Origin: Flavobacteriaceae bacterium MAR_2009_75
GTDB lineage: Bacteria > Bacteroidota > Bacteroidia > Flavobacteriales > Flavobacteriaceae
Direction: 5' to 3'
Length of the DNA stretch: 64,000 nt
Assembly: GCA_002813285.1 (NCBI GenBank)
Contig: PHTZ01000001.1
Span: forward strand, 2,355,501-2,419,500
The number at the start of each line of letters is the position of its first letter. Positions within the stretch are counted from its first letter, which is position 1. Shown one piece after another: positions 10,588-19,779 of the stretch. The notes under the pieces are model-generated. The model saw nothing but the letters and a program-made list of their open reading frames with translations, was not told the origin of the DNA and searched no databases. The position numbers were made by a program, and so were the translations under genes.

Positions 10588-11814
10588 CTATCCCTTTTCT
10601 ATTTCTCGTTTCAAGTACATTAAACTGAATAGAATACCTATAAATATAGCGGACATTCCGGAGCCGAAGACATGACCGGCAAAAGTTGATATCACCAATA
10701 ATATAATTACCATCATTGAAACGAGATTGGCATATGGATACCTGTTGGTTTTAGAAAACACTTTTGCCTGTACCAGTACAAAAACGAGCATAGTAATGAA
10801 AACAAGCAGACCTAACACACCATAGGCAAAAAAAATATCCATTATATCCATTTCAACCACTTTAGAATTGTTCAAGAGCTCAAATTTGGTCTGGCCGACT
10901 CCAATAATTTTCTCTATAAAATTGTATTCGTTTATATAGATGTCGAAAGAGTTAGCCAAAAAGACATTTCTACTTGAGAGAATAAAGGTCCAAAAGTCGA
11001 GTTTTTCATAAAAAAACTCAATCCTTACCATAATTGCTGAATTTTTTATGAATTGCCATGAAAACAAGAGGGCCAATGGCAATAGGCACATGGCGCCTAC
11101 GAGCAAAGGAAAGAACCTCTTTAAGTTCAACGATTTTCCTTTAAAGGGAATAATAAAAAACACCAGCAATATTCCCAGTATCCCTGTTTTAGAACTGATT
11201 GTTAGTCCAGCCAAAAGATTTAAAGCTAGAAAAACAAAGTACTTGGATTTTAATCCCTTGTTCCATAAACGAAAAGCGATTATTGAGCAAAGGATTATCA
11301 ATAGGGCGGATATTTCATTGCCCGCATAAAAAAACCCCTTGCTCCCCATGCCCCCACTTTTGTATGCGGGGTACCCTAAACCTATGTATTTCACAAAAAT
11401 GTTTAAAACTAAGACTACGTAGGAAAATTTTACCAATGATAGGGTTAGGGGATAAATTTTATCCTTTGAATGTTTGAGCGCATCGACGAAAAACAAAAAG
11501 CAGATGAAGGGGGTAAGGTACTTAGAGATTTTTATAAAATCCAAAAAAACAGAACTGCCTTCGGGGTCATGAAATACTTGGTATATACTCGGGATAAGCA
11601 GAATAAAAATTACAATTGAGGCCGAAATAAACAGCTTTATGGTGAACATTAACCTGGTCAATAAAAGAGCTAAAATCACCAATTTATACAGTTGACCAAA
11701 AGATATTGGCAAATTTATTCCGTTCATCAAAAGTATCCCGTTTACCATATCAACGGGTAAAAACGCGAACATCAGAATAATTATTAAAGTATCTACCGTA
11801 GTGATCTTAAGCAT
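10588..11814 (-). CDS. Wzy-like O-antigen polymerase family membrane protein
   Basis: A 408-residue polytopic membrane protein with about 11-12 hydrophobic segments and a large extracytoplasmic loop near residues 245-310, the topology of Wzy polymerases and O-antigen ligases. The segment GSKGFFYAGNEISALL followed by TISSKTGILG resembles related flavobacterial polymerases. The ATG at 11814 is preferred over a TTG one codon upstream. It is the only minus-strand gene inside the polysaccharide locus and diverges from the ligase-like gene at 11968. Assignment to polymerase rather than ligase is by elimination. Confidence 0.7.
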   Translation of the reverse strand: MLKITTVDTLIIILMFAFLPVDMVNGILLMNGINLPISFGQLYKLVILALLLTRLMFTIKLFISASIVIFILLIPSIYQVFHDPEGSSVFLDFIKISKYLTPFICFLFFVDALKHSKDKIYPLTLSLVKFSYVVLVLNIFVKYIGLGYPAYKSGGMGSKGFFYAGNEISALLIILCSIIAFRLWNKGLKSKYFVFLALNLLAGLTISSKTGILGILLVFFIIPFKGKSLNLKRFFPLLVGAMCLLPLALLFSWQFIKNSAIMVRIEFFYEKLDFWTFILSSRNVFLANSFDIYINEYNFIEKIIGVGQTKFELLNNSKVVEMDIMDIFFAYGVLGLLVFITMLVFVLVQAKVFSKTNRYPYANLVSMMVIILLVISTFAGHVFGSGMSAIFIGILFSLMYLKREIEKG

Positions 11815-11967
11815 CAAGAAGAGTAACTTGTATGGGCCATAAAAGTAATATTATTTATTAATGTAACTTCCGGCTGACTCTAAACTATTTCGAACATTGT
11901 ACCTTTATGTAATCTTAGCGGACACTATTTCAATATCCACTAAAGCAATGTTTAAGAACAGGCTCTT

Positions 11968-13293
11968 ATGTCAATCATAGATTTAAAGGAGGCAGGTAGG
12001 CTTCGTGTAAAATTTTTTGGACAAAAAAACTCCTTTTTCTTTGGGGATGCAGGCGCAATTATACTTTTTTTATTTGCTTTTTTCCTTCCCATACATACGG
12101 GGGCCAGTAATTTCTTTTTGATTGGTTTTATGGTTGTTGTGGTATATGGCATAATTAAGGGTGGAGTAAGAAACAGAAGTCGTATTGTAGGCTGGAAGAT
12201 GCTCGTTTTTACTCCTTTTACATTTTTTATACTGCATGTAATAGGTCTTGGCTATTCAGAAAGCTCTGTTCTCGGACTGTCTTATCTTGAGAGAAGCCTG
12301 TCGTTTTTATTAGTGCCGCTTATATTGCTTTTTGCCACCCCAAAAGAGATAGCATTTTTAAGAGTACTTTTTTTAAAAGGGCTGATTGTGGGTGCGTCTA
12401 TTTCTTTACTCTTTTTGATTACCACAAATTTGTACCATTACTTTAATGCCCAGGAATCCTTTCATATAGGGTTTGATTTGTTTGATTACTATCATACATA
12501 TCTTAAATTTACCCAACCTCTTGATCAACACCCTACATATTTGGGAGTGTATTATTTAACGGCAATAATTTTTGTTGATGAAATCGCGGATAATAAACAA
12601 CTTAAATATCTCGTGGCAGGGTTGTTTGGTCTAGGCTTTCTGTTTTTGAATTCACGTATAATTTTTGCAATGCTTTTGTTGTTGCTTTTTTTCTATTTGG
12701 CAAGGGTGGTAAAGAAGATGGTTTTAGGTAGGAAGCATTTAAAGCTGATTATTTTGAGCGTGGCTCTTTTACTTGGACTAATATCGAGCATTGAGCTCAT
12801 TTCTAAAAGTTATATAGGTTCTCGAATAAAAAGTATTTATAAATTTGAAATGTCGTCGCAGACCGAAGCCAAGTTTAATTCCCATTCTAAATCGAACCCT
12901 CGTATGGCGCGATATATTTCAGCAATAGAATTAATCAAAAACAGGCCTTTTTTTGGTTATGGTACAACTGGGGAGAGAATCAACTTGAAACGGGAGTTTT
13001 CTAAAGACGGTCTTAATTTTGCAGTTGACCAAAACTACAATAGCCATAATCAATATTTAGGTTATGCCGTTCGTTATGGAATTATGGGATTGGGGACTCT
13101 TTTTTTTCTGTTCTGTAGTAATTTTTATTTGGCTTGGTCAATTAAGGACGGCCGCTATTTATTCATTGTTTTTTTGATTGCTTCCGTTTGTCTTGTTGAG
13201 AATTATTTTGACCGTAACTTTGGTATTACATTTAGTGCCGTTTTTTTTACTATCTTTTCTTATCAAGCCTTAATGGTAAAAAGAGTAATATAG
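11968..13293 (+). CDS. O-antigen ligase family membrane protein (Wzy_C type)
   Basis: A 441-residue protein with about 12 membrane segments and a periplasmic loop near residues 275-355 holding NRPFFGYGTTGER and the HNQYL motif seen in WaaL-type ligases. Such enzymes move undecaprenyl-linked glycan onto lipid A-core or another acceptor in the periplasm. Several family members are polymerases instead, so ligase is the likelier but not certain role. It is followed after 23 bases by a glycosyltransferase gene. Confidence 0.8.
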   Translation: MSIIDLKEAGRLRVKFFGQKNSFFFGDAGAIILFLFAFFLPIHTGASNFFLIGFMVVVVYGIIKGGVRNRSRIVGWKMLVFTPFTFFILHVIGLGYSESSVLGLSYLERSLSFLLVPLILLFATPKEIAFLRVLFLKGLIVGASISLLFLITTNLYHYFNAQESFHIGFDLFDYYHTYLKFTQPLDQHPTYLGVYYLTAIIFVDEIADNKQLKYLVAGLFGLGFLFLNSRIIFAMLLLLLFFYLARVVKKMVLGRKHLKLIILSVALLLGLISSIELISKSYIGSRIKSIYKFEMSSQTEAKFNSHSKSNPRMARYISAIELIKNRPFFGYGTTGERINLKREFSKDGLNFAVDQNYNSHNQYLGYAVRYGIMGLGTLFFLFCSNFYLAWSIKDGRYLFIVFLIASVCLVENYFDRNFGITFSAVFFTIFSYQALMVKRVI

Positions 13294-13316
13294 TCCTGTA
13301 ATACAGTTTTGTGTCT

Positions 13317-14372
13317 ATGAGTCTTTACCTTGTTTCCAACATGTATCCTTCCGAATCAGGTTTGAGGTATGGTATTTTTGTAAAAAGATTTGAAGAAGCT
13401 ATTGATAAAGACTTTGAGGTCAAACGTATAGTACTCACGAAAAAGAACTCTTTTATAGATAAGGCGGTGGGTTACATGAAACTATTCCTTGGAATAATAA
13501 GGCTGTATTTTACTGCAAACAAGAAGGATGTTGTATATGTTCACTTTCCTACGTATGTAGCTATTTTTTTATATCCGTTAATATGGAGAAATGTTCCCTT
13601 GGTCATTAATTTTCATGGTAGTGACGCCGTACCCGATTCATTTGTAAAGAAAATTTTAATTTTGATATTGGGGCCGGTAGTCAGAAAATGCCAACAAATA
13701 GTGGTGCCCTCCGAATCGTACCGAGCCAAGATAAGTCGTATGTTTACGGTTCAGGAAAGTGAGATTTTTATCTACCCTTCTGGGGGTCTTGATGCACAAG
13801 TTTTTTATCCTTTAAAAAAAAGTACTGATGTTTTTACCATTGGTTTTATTTCCAATTTTATACGCCAAAAAGGATGGTCCGTTTTTCTAGAGGCACTCAC
13901 TATCTTAAACAAAGAGTATAAAGCCATTAAATACGAGGCTATAATGATAGGTGATGGCCCGGATCTGAAAAATATCAAAGAAGAAATCAACAAACAAAAT
14001 TTGAAAGTCAGTTTAAAGGAAGGGGTGGACCAAACTGAGCTTGTTAGAATTTATAATTCTCTTGATGTTTTCGTTTTTCCAACTTACAGGGAAAGCCTGG
14101 GCTTAGTTGGCTTAGAGGCAATGATGTGTGGAACACCAGTTATAGCAAGCGATGTTGAAGGCCCTCGTGAGTACGTTATGGAAGGCTATAATGGCTTTCT
14201 TTTTAAGAAAGGCAATGGTAAGGAATTGGCTGATAAGCTATACCGGTATTATTTGTTATCGGCTTCTGAAATATCTAGTATGAAACAAAATTGTATAGAC
14301 ACTTCGATGAAATATGAAAACAAATATATAAATACAGTACTATTAAGGCTATTGAACAAGTTGACAGCCTAA
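13317..14372 (+). CDS. Glycosyltransferase family 4 (GT-B)
   Basis: A 351-residue retaining GT-B glycosyltransferase. N-terminal acceptor domain begins MSLYLVSNMYPSESGLRYGIF; HFHGSDAVP-like NFHGSDAVPD lies near residue 100; the C-terminal donor domain has IGDGPDLKNI and the E-x7-E signature region FPTYRESLGLVGLEAMMCGTPVIAS. The ATG at 13317 was chosen over an in-frame GTG at 13311. It is one of only two clear glycosyltransferases in the locus, so it may add rhamnose or another repeat-unit sugar. Substrate not readable from sequence. Confidence 0.87.
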   Translation: MSLYLVSNMYPSESGLRYGIFVKRFEEAIDKDFEVKRIVLTKKNSFIDKAVGYMKLFLGIIRLYFTANKKDVVYVHFPTYVAIFLYPLIWRNVPLVINFHGSDAVPDSFVKKILILILGPVVRKCQQIVVPSESYRAKISRMFTVQESEIFIYPSGGLDAQVFYPLKKSTDVFTIGFISNFIRQKGWSVFLEALTILNKEYKAIKYEAIMIGDGPDLKNIKEEINKQNLKVSLKEGVDQTELVRIYNSLDVFVFPTYRESLGLVGLEAMMCGTPVIASDVEGPREYVMEGYNGFLFKKGNGKELADKLYRYYLLSASEISSMKQNCIDTSMKYENKYINTVLLRLLNKLTA

Positions 14373-14691
14373 TAATCCCATTGTTACCTGGGTGGTCGAT
14401 TTACTTATGTAAGCAAAAAAGCCTCGCCATTCAAATGTGGAGTAGTAAAGTTTGTTTATTCAGTAAAGAGACTCCTTAAAAAATGTTTTGTTAGGTAGTA
14501 AACAGGGTGTATTGGAACAGCATTTTGTTCAATCAGTAAAAAGGTTGAGCGTTTAGAAGGTTCGACTTTCTTTGTTGTTGCAGGAATTTACCTATATATT
14601 GGGGTGGACACAATTTTAATCATGAGAATTCCTTGAGGCCCTGCATCTGGGTAGCGTCTTGATTTGTACTTTTGTAATTGTGAGAGGTTAG

Positions 14692-15116
14692 ATTCACTCG
14701 CGGCATAACAAGAGCCTGTTGCCTTATAATTTTGTTTGTCCCATCAAATATCGGAGAAATGTACTTGGTGTTGACATTTCAGTTTAAAAGAGATTTGTCT
14801 TCATATAAAGGAGCGGTACTAAATCTATTTTTTGGATATTGGTTTTGATGATAAACACGTTCATTTGATTCAGGGTGTTACGGCGAGCTCTCCGAAAAAG
14901 ACAATCGGTGCGGTCAAGAGCACCACCGCCAAGGAGAATTTCAGGCTCCATTCCGAATTGAAAAAGGATTCCCTTGGGGTGGCAAATTTTAAACAAGTGG
15001 ATATTATGTAAATACTGTCGGAGAATATACAAAGGGAGGTGATAAAGAAGTACCCCCAAAACCAAAGAATATCCAATTATAAAGAAATACATAAAAATCA
15101 ATTAAGTTTGTTTTGA
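14692..15116 (+). pseudogene. Broken IS200/IS605-family TnpA transposase (Y1/HUH)
   Basis: Between 14373 and 15193 no intact gene exists, but three plus-strand stretches together read as an IS200-type transposase. First piece from about 14698: HNKSLLPYNFVCPIKYRR. After a frameshift near 14774 the second piece gives LKEICLHIKERY, a stop, then LDIGFDDKHVHLIQ with the HUH pair, and IGAVKSTTAKENFRLHSELKK. After a further stop following QVDIM (about 15009) comes REVIKKYPQNQ, with the likely catalytic tyrosine, ending KNQLSLF and TGA at 15114-15116. At least one frameshift and two stops make it inactive. I see nothing else in 14373-14690. Confidence 0.85.
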
Positions 15117-15128
15117 TACCTCGATGGC

Positions 15129-15157
15129 TTTGTCTAGGGGTAGTTCATTTATCTTTA
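15129..15157 (+). promoter_or_regulatory. Candidate promoter for the WecA-type gene
   Basis: TTTG at 15129-15132, 17-base spacer, then TATCTTTA at 15150-15157, one mismatch from the Bacteroidota -7 element TAnnTTTG. It lies 37 bases before the TTG start at 15194, just behind the transposase remnant, and suggests this gene has its own promoter. Confidence 0.45.
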
Positions 15158-15193
15158 GTGCTACTTAAAATATTACTTAAATAATAACAGAAC

Positions 15194-16453
15194 TTGTATT
15201 TTTTAGAAACAGCCATATCGATATTTATAGCGGCATTTTTGCTGACGTATTTGACTATACCCAAGATTATTAGTGTTGTCGAGTATAAAAGGCTAATGGA
15301 TGACCCCGACAAGCGGAGTTCACATCAATCAAGAACTCCAACCCTGGGGGGGATTGCTTTTTTTTACACTCTGGTATTTGCACTTTTTTTTATACGGGGC
15401 AGGGATGTTTTTGATGAAGGTTTTTACATAATACCCGGCCTTACAATACTTTTCATTGTAGGACTTAAGGATGATTTAGTTGTGATTAGTCCAGGAGCCA
15501 AATTAATTGCGCAGTTTTTTGCCGTTATTTTTATTTTGGTGAACCCTAGCTTTACAATTCACTCTTTAAACGGATTTTTAAATATAAACGAGATTCCGTA
15601 TTATCTATACTTAATAATTGGTGGTTTCATGATGATAACCATTATTAACTCGTATAACCTAATTGATGGTATTGACGGATTGGCATCGGTAGTAGGTATG
15701 GTTATAATGGTGATTTATACGACTATTTTTTACATGACCGAAGAATATTTCTTTGCCTTGTTAAGCATCACCATGAACGCTAGCTTAATGGCTTTTCTAG
15801 GATTTAATTTATCTTCCGACAAGAAAATATTTATGGGAGATACCGGCTCTCTGATAGTAGGCTTCATCATTAGTATTTTAACATTAAAATTTTTAGCGCT
15901 GAGACCTACAGCCTATACTGACTTACCTTTTTTGCTGGAAAACGCTCCATTGATAGCAATAAGTATACTAATCGTTCCCCTATTCGATACTGCAAGAGTA
16001 TTTGCCATCAGAATAGCTAATAAAAAGGGCCCGTTTTCACCAGATCGCAATCATACTCACCATGTTTTAATTGACTATTGGGGCCTTACACATAAACAAG
16101 CCAGTTTCATTATCGGCTGCTTCAATTTGATGTTTGTGATGCTTTTTATAGTTTTAGGAAGCACCGCCAAGAATTTAGGTATGGTCATCATGTTGGTTTC
16201 AGTTGTTATCTTCCTAGGTTATATCTTTTTTAAATACAATTATAATTTCGCAACGCTAAAACAAAAAATTCTACTCAAGCGAAAAGTTGAGAAAATTAAG
16301 TCACGGGTAGAAGAGAAGGGAAGTCTTAGAAGGAAGGATAGAAAAAATGCCATGGGCGAACCATCCGGTCAAAAGAATGATTCCTTAAATGGTGAACCCA
16401 TGATTAAACCTAAGAAAAGTGATAAGGCGAATCCTATCAATGGCGAACTTTAA
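15194..16453 (+). CDS. WecA/MraY-family undecaprenyl-phosphate sugar-1-phosphate transferase
   Basis: Integral membrane enzyme that starts repeat-unit synthesis by moving HexNAc-1-phosphate from UDP to undecaprenyl phosphate. The 419-residue protein has about 11 membrane segments and family motifs DDPDKRSSHQSRTPTLGG (residues 36-53), GLKDDL (aspartates near 92), NLIDGIDGLA (near 156), MGDTGSL (near 215) and the histidine-rich DRNHTHH loop (near 290). The C-terminal 60 residues are a charged tail outside the domain. No ATG exists before the first motif, so the TTG at 15194 is the likely start. Confidence 0.92.
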   Translation: MYFLETAISIFIAAFLLTYLTIPKIISVVEYKRLMDDPDKRSSHQSRTPTLGGIAFFYTLVFALFFIRGRDVFDEGFYIIPGLTILFIVGLKDDLVVISPGAKLIAQFFAVIFILVNPSFTIHSLNGFLNINEIPYYLYLIIGGFMMITIINSYNLIDGIDGLASVVGMVIMVIYTTIFYMTEEYFFALLSITMNASLMAFLGFNLSSDKKIFMGDTGSLIVGFIISILTLKFLALRPTAYTDLPFLLENAPLIAISILIVPLFDTARVFAIRIANKKGPFSPDRNHTHHVLIDYWGLTHKQASFIIGCFNLMFVMLFIVLGSTAKNLGMVIMLVSVVIFLGYIFFKYNYNFATLKQKILLKRKVEKIKSRVEEKGSLRRKDRKNAMGEPSGQKNDSLNGEPMIKPKKSDKANPINGEL

Positions 16454-16567
16454 CCATATTTAGCTGAACTATTTCTTATACAAGAGTGAAATTACACTAA
16501 ACCTTACTTAGATCTAGATTTTACTTCTAATTATTTCACAAGTGCCTTAAAATTCCTATTCAAAGCG

Positions 16568-16575
16568 TATTTTTG
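16568..16575 (+). promoter_or_regulatory. Candidate -7 promoter element of purD
   Basis: TATTTTTG matches TAnnTTTG exactly and lies 14 bases before the purD ATG, implying a very short leader. No clear -33 TTG is present at the normal distance. Confidence 0.4.
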
Positions 16576-16589
16576 CACAAACTTTAAGC

Positions 16590-17861
16590 ATGAATATTCT
16601 TGTACTAGGCTCTGGCGGTAGAGAGCACACCATCACGTGGCAACTAAGCCAATCAAAACACAGTCCGAAACTTTTTGTTGCGCCGGGTAACGCGGGAACG
16701 GCAAAAATTGCCACAAACATACCAATCGGTGTAAACGATTTTGATGCCATAAAAGCAGCTACATTAGAAAATAATATCGATATGGTCGTGGTTGGGCCTG
16801 AAGACCCATTGGTCAACGGAGTTCATGATTATTATTTAAATGACCAAGAAATTAAACATATTCCTGTTTTGGGTCCTCAAAAGGCAGCAGCAGAACTTGA
16901 GGGTAGTAAAGAATTTGCCAAAAAGTTCATGATGCGCCACGGTATTCCTACAGCCGCATATCAAAGTTTTTCGGCTGAAACATTAAGTGAGGGCTATTCA
17001 TTTCTTGAAACATTAAATGCTCCATATGTACTAAAAGCTGATGGACTTGCAGCAGGAAAGGGAGTTCTGATCCTCAATGATTTAAACGAAGCCAAAAGAG
17101 AGCTTAAAACGATGTTGGTAGATGAAAAATTTGGTTCGGCCAGCACAACTGTGGTTATAGAAGAGTTTTTGTCGGGTATAGAATTAAGTGTGTTCGTTCT
17201 TACCGACGGAAAAGGTTATAAAGTTTTGCCAACAGCTAAAGATTACAAACGTATCGGTGAAGGTGATACGGGTCTCAATACAGGCGGAATGGGCGCAATA
17301 TCCCCCGTTCCTTTCGCAGATAAAGAGTTCATGGACAAAATACACGACCAGATTGTCAAGCCCACGGTAGAAGGCCTTAAAACGGACAACCTGCCTTACA
17401 AAGGTTTTATCTTCATCGGCCTAATAAAAGTTGGTGATGATCCGAAGGTCATTGAATACAATGTTCGAATGGGAGATCCAGAGACCGAAGTGGTGATGCC
17501 TCGAATAAAAAATGATCTGGTAGAGCTATTTCAGGCCGTAGCGGATCAAAAACTTGATGAAATCGATTTAGAATTGGATAATCGAACTGCGGCCACCGTT
17601 ATGTTGGTTTCAGGTGGATATCCGGAAGCATACCAAAAAGGAAAAGAAATGAATGGCTTCGATGTTATAGAAGATTCATTGGTCTTTCACGCCGGAACTA
17701 AAATTGATGGCGGTAAAGTAGTAACTAATGGCGGTAGGGTTATGGCAATTACTTCTTTTGGAGATAATTTTGAGCAAGCCCTTGAAGTTTCCTATAAGAA
17801 TATTCATAACATCACTTTTGATGGTATGAACTATCGAAAAGATATCGGATTCGATTTGTAA
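16590..17861 (+). CDS. purD: Phosphoribosylamine--glycine ligase
   Basis: ATP-grasp enzyme joining phosphoribosylamine and glycine to GAR in purine synthesis. The 423-residue protein has normal family length: N-terminal MNILVLGSGGREHTI, the ATP-grasp core with LKADGLAAGKGV near residue 147, the signature NTGGMGAISPVP near 229-240 and metal/ATP-binding YNVRMGDPETE near 291. It begins a non-polysaccharide region. An imperfect inverted repeat at about 17883-17910 follows it, but no T-run marks it as a clear terminator. Confidence 0.97.
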   Translation: MNILVLGSGGREHTITWQLSQSKHSPKLFVAPGNAGTAKIATNIPIGVNDFDAIKAATLENNIDMVVVGPEDPLVNGVHDYYLNDQEIKHIPVLGPQKAAAELEGSKEFAKKFMMRHGIPTAAYQSFSAETLSEGYSFLETLNAPYVLKADGLAAGKGVLILNDLNEAKRELKTMLVDEKFGSASTTVVIEEFLSGIELSVFVLTDGKGYKVLPTAKDYKRIGEGDTGLNTGGMGAISPVPFADKEFMDKIHDQIVKPTVEGLKTDNLPYKGFIFIGLIKVGDDPKVIEYNVRMGDPETEVVMPRIKNDLVELFQAVADQKLDEIDLELDNRTAATVMLVSGGYPEAYQKGKEMNGFDVIEDSLVFHAGTKIDGGKVVTNGGRVMAITSFGDNFEQALEVSYKNIHNITFDGMNYRKDIGFDL

Positions 17862-17915
17862 AAAACCAAAGAAATCAGCTATTAAGGATTCCTTTCACAG
17901 GAAATCCTTAAAGGC

Positions 17916-18137
17916 TTACAAGTAAGAATGTGAACTGATTGTCTTATCTTCTTCGTTATTGTCGTCGTATTGCTTCAATTGCAACATCCAATAGACAAAT
18001 CCGGCGAAGCCGATCAACATAAATATCCAGTTCAAGAAATTGGCGCCCCACCAACTTTCCATAAAACGAAGTTGGTCCAATGGCCAAAATAGATTGTTTA
18101 CAAATAAATCCTCTATTCCTTTAAAAAATGAAGTCAT
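17916..18137 (-). CDS. Small membrane protein, DUF6341-like
   Basis: A 73-residue protein with an amphipathic N-terminus (MTSFFKGIEDLFVNNLFWPLD), one strong membrane segment (about residues 36-54, LNWIFMLIGFAGFVYWML) and an acidic tail ending SHSYL. This matches a small flavobacterial family (often labelled DUF6341, sometimes misnamed uracil phosphoribosyltransferase) that lies beside purD. The start at 18137 is chosen because the preceding extension is not conserved-looking and overlaps the divergent gene region. Function unknown. Confidence 0.75.
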   Translation of the reverse strand: MTSFFKGIEDLFVNNLFWPLDQLRFMESWWGANFLNWIFMLIGFAGFVYWMLQLKQYDDNNEEDKTISSHSYL

Positions 18138-18178
18138 CTTATTACCTATATTTACCTGCAAAAATATAAAAAGTCGGG

Positions 18179-19117
18179 ATGATTTCAATCATTTTTGGCA
18201 AAACAAAGCCAATTAATTACATTATTGTTCTCTCATTCTTGTTCGTTTTTTACTGGCTGGTACATTTCTCCCTTTTTCATAAAATTTATGCGCCTGACCA
18301 GTTGATTGGGCAAGTATTGATACTGGCGGTTTTGTTCTTCAGCATATTCGTTGTCAATTTTATTGTAAAGAGAAACAAAATTACGGGTACAAATTCTTTC
18401 CCGATTTTATTTTATGCTTTGTTGACAGTCATTTTTCCTGAAACTTTGGCAGACTCCAACGCTATTTTTTGCAGCTTCTTTCTTCTTTTGGCATCAAGAA
18501 GATTAGTGAGCATGAAATCTCTAAAAACAATCAAGTTTAAGTTGTTCGATGCCACATTATGGGTATTGGTCTCTACTCTTTTTTATGATTGGGCAGTTCT
18601 CTTCTTGATTCTGGTTTTTGCTGCTATATATTTTTACCAACCCAAAGTAACTAAAAACTGGTTGGTGCCCATAGCGGCCGTTTTCACTTTCTTTATGATT
18701 ACCGAATGTGTTTTGGTGCTATCTAACAATACTGATTTTTGGATGCGCCATTACCAATTCAAATTTTCACCTAACATGGTATACTTCTCATACTGGGGCC
18801 ATAGTACGAAACTTATATTCTATACATTGGGTACTTTGGTAATCGGACTTCTAGCCATCATAAAGTTGGGTAAGGGTAATATTGGGCAGGTTATCAATAT
18901 GCGATTGATTGCCCTCTCATTTGTGCTTGGTATTATCTTGAATGTTCTAAAGCTTTCAGATAATGTTTACCCAATTATGGTCACATTTTTTCCGGCCGTG
19001 GTATTTTTTACGAAATATATTGAATCGATAAGACGTGCGAATATTAAGGAAATTATACTCATGGCAAGTATTGCTTTACCATTTATAGTTTTTTTCAGTA
19101 GCATGGCTCTAAAATAG
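18179..19117 (+). CDS. DUF6427-like polytopic membrane protein
   Basis: A 312-residue protein with about 9 membrane segments and no soluble domain; starts MISIIFGKTKPINYIIVLSFL. It resembles a flavobacterial family of unknown function (DUF6427) that occurs next to purD and the small DUF6341-like gene, as here, where the two are divergent 41 bases apart. No catalytic motif is visible. Family name is from memory of the conserved neighbourhood. Confidence 0.7.
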   Translation: MISIIFGKTKPINYIIVLSFLFVFYWLVHFSLFHKIYAPDQLIGQVLILAVLFFSIFVVNFIVKRNKITGTNSFPILFYALLTVIFPETLADSNAIFCSFFLLLASRRLVSMKSLKTIKFKLFDATLWVLVSTLFYDWAVLFLILVFAAIYFYQPKVTKNWLVPIAAVFTFFMITECVLVLSNNTDFWMRHYQFKFSPNMVYFSYWGHSTKLIFYTLGTLVIGLLAIIKLGKGNIGQVINMRLIALSFVLGIILNVLKLSDNVYPIMVTFFPAVVFFTKYIESIRRANIKEIILMASIALPFIVFFSSMALK

Positions 19118-19152
19118 AATTGCCTAAAACCGACCAAGACCTTAGTAATTGA

Positions 19153-19160
19153 TAACTTTG
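19153..19160 (+). promoter_or_regulatory. Candidate -7 promoter element of the DUF4254 gene
   Basis: TAACTTTG matches TAnnTTTG, 16 bases before the ATG at 19177. The upstream -33 position lacks a good TTG. Confidence 0.35.
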
Positions 19161-19176
19161 CCATAAAACACACGAT

Positions 19177-19779
19177 ATGTTCACTGACTTTGCCTATAAA
19201 ATATTTGAAGAGAGTATTCAGAAATATCATATAAAAGATACGGTCGACCAGACCTTTGTTAACCCCTACGCCCAAGATGATATTGCAAGACTCTTATTTA
19301 GAAAGAATTGGATAGATACGGTTCAATGGCATTACGAAGATCTTATCCGTGATCCCGAAATCGAGCCCAATGCTGCACTTGCGTTGAAAAGAAAAATTGA
19401 TGCTAGCAATCAAGATCGCACAGATCTAGTAGAATTTATCGACAGTTATTTCTTAGAAAAATACCAATCGGTAGAACCTCTGGATGATGCTAGTATCAAT
19501 ACCGAGAGCCCTGCTTGGGCAATTGATCGATTATCAATTTTAGCTTTAAAGATTTATCATATGCAAGAAGAGGTATCTCGAAAAGATGCCTCATCTGAAC
19601 ACGTTCAAAAATGTAGCGTTAAGCTGAATGTGCTGTTAGAACAGCGTAAAGATCTTTCAACTGCAATCGATCAACTCTTATATGACATCGAAACCGGAAA
19701 AAAATACATGAAGGTCTATCGGCAGATGAAAATGTACAACGATGAAGAAATGAACCCCATACTCCGTGGACAAAAATAA
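19177..19779 (+). CDS. DUF4254 domain protein
   Basis: A 200-residue soluble, helical protein, acidic, without signal peptide; the whole chain matches the DUF4254 pattern (KNWIDTVQWHYEDLIRDPEI near residues 46-65). In Bacteroidota this family is regularly next to a GT9 glycosyltransferase gene, as here, where the two overlap by 14 bases. The biochemical role is unknown; the coupling suggests work in the same lipopolysaccharide-core or glycan step. Confidence 0.85.
   Translation: MFTDFAYKIFEESIQKYHIKDTVDQTFVNPYAQDDIARLLFRKNWIDTVQWHYEDLIRDPEIEPNAALALKRKIDASNQDRTDLVEFIDSYFLEKYQSVEPLDDASINTESPAWAIDRLSILALKIYHMQEEVSRKDASSEHVQKCSVKLNVLLEQRKDLSTAIDQLLYDIETGKKYMKVYRQMKMYNDEEMNPILRGQK

Noticed and set aside
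14388-14500. Open plus-strand stretch with lysine-rich reading after the GT4 gene
   Set aside because: It reads plausibly for about 35 codons, but has no start and no similarity I can name; likely chance.
14784-15101. Open frame of 105 codons on the minus strand
   Set aside because: It is antisense to the IS200-type transposase remnant, whose plus-strand reading explains the region.
17883-17910. Inverted repeat after purD as terminator
   Set aside because: The stem is imperfect and no T-run follows on either strand, so it is mentioned only with purD.
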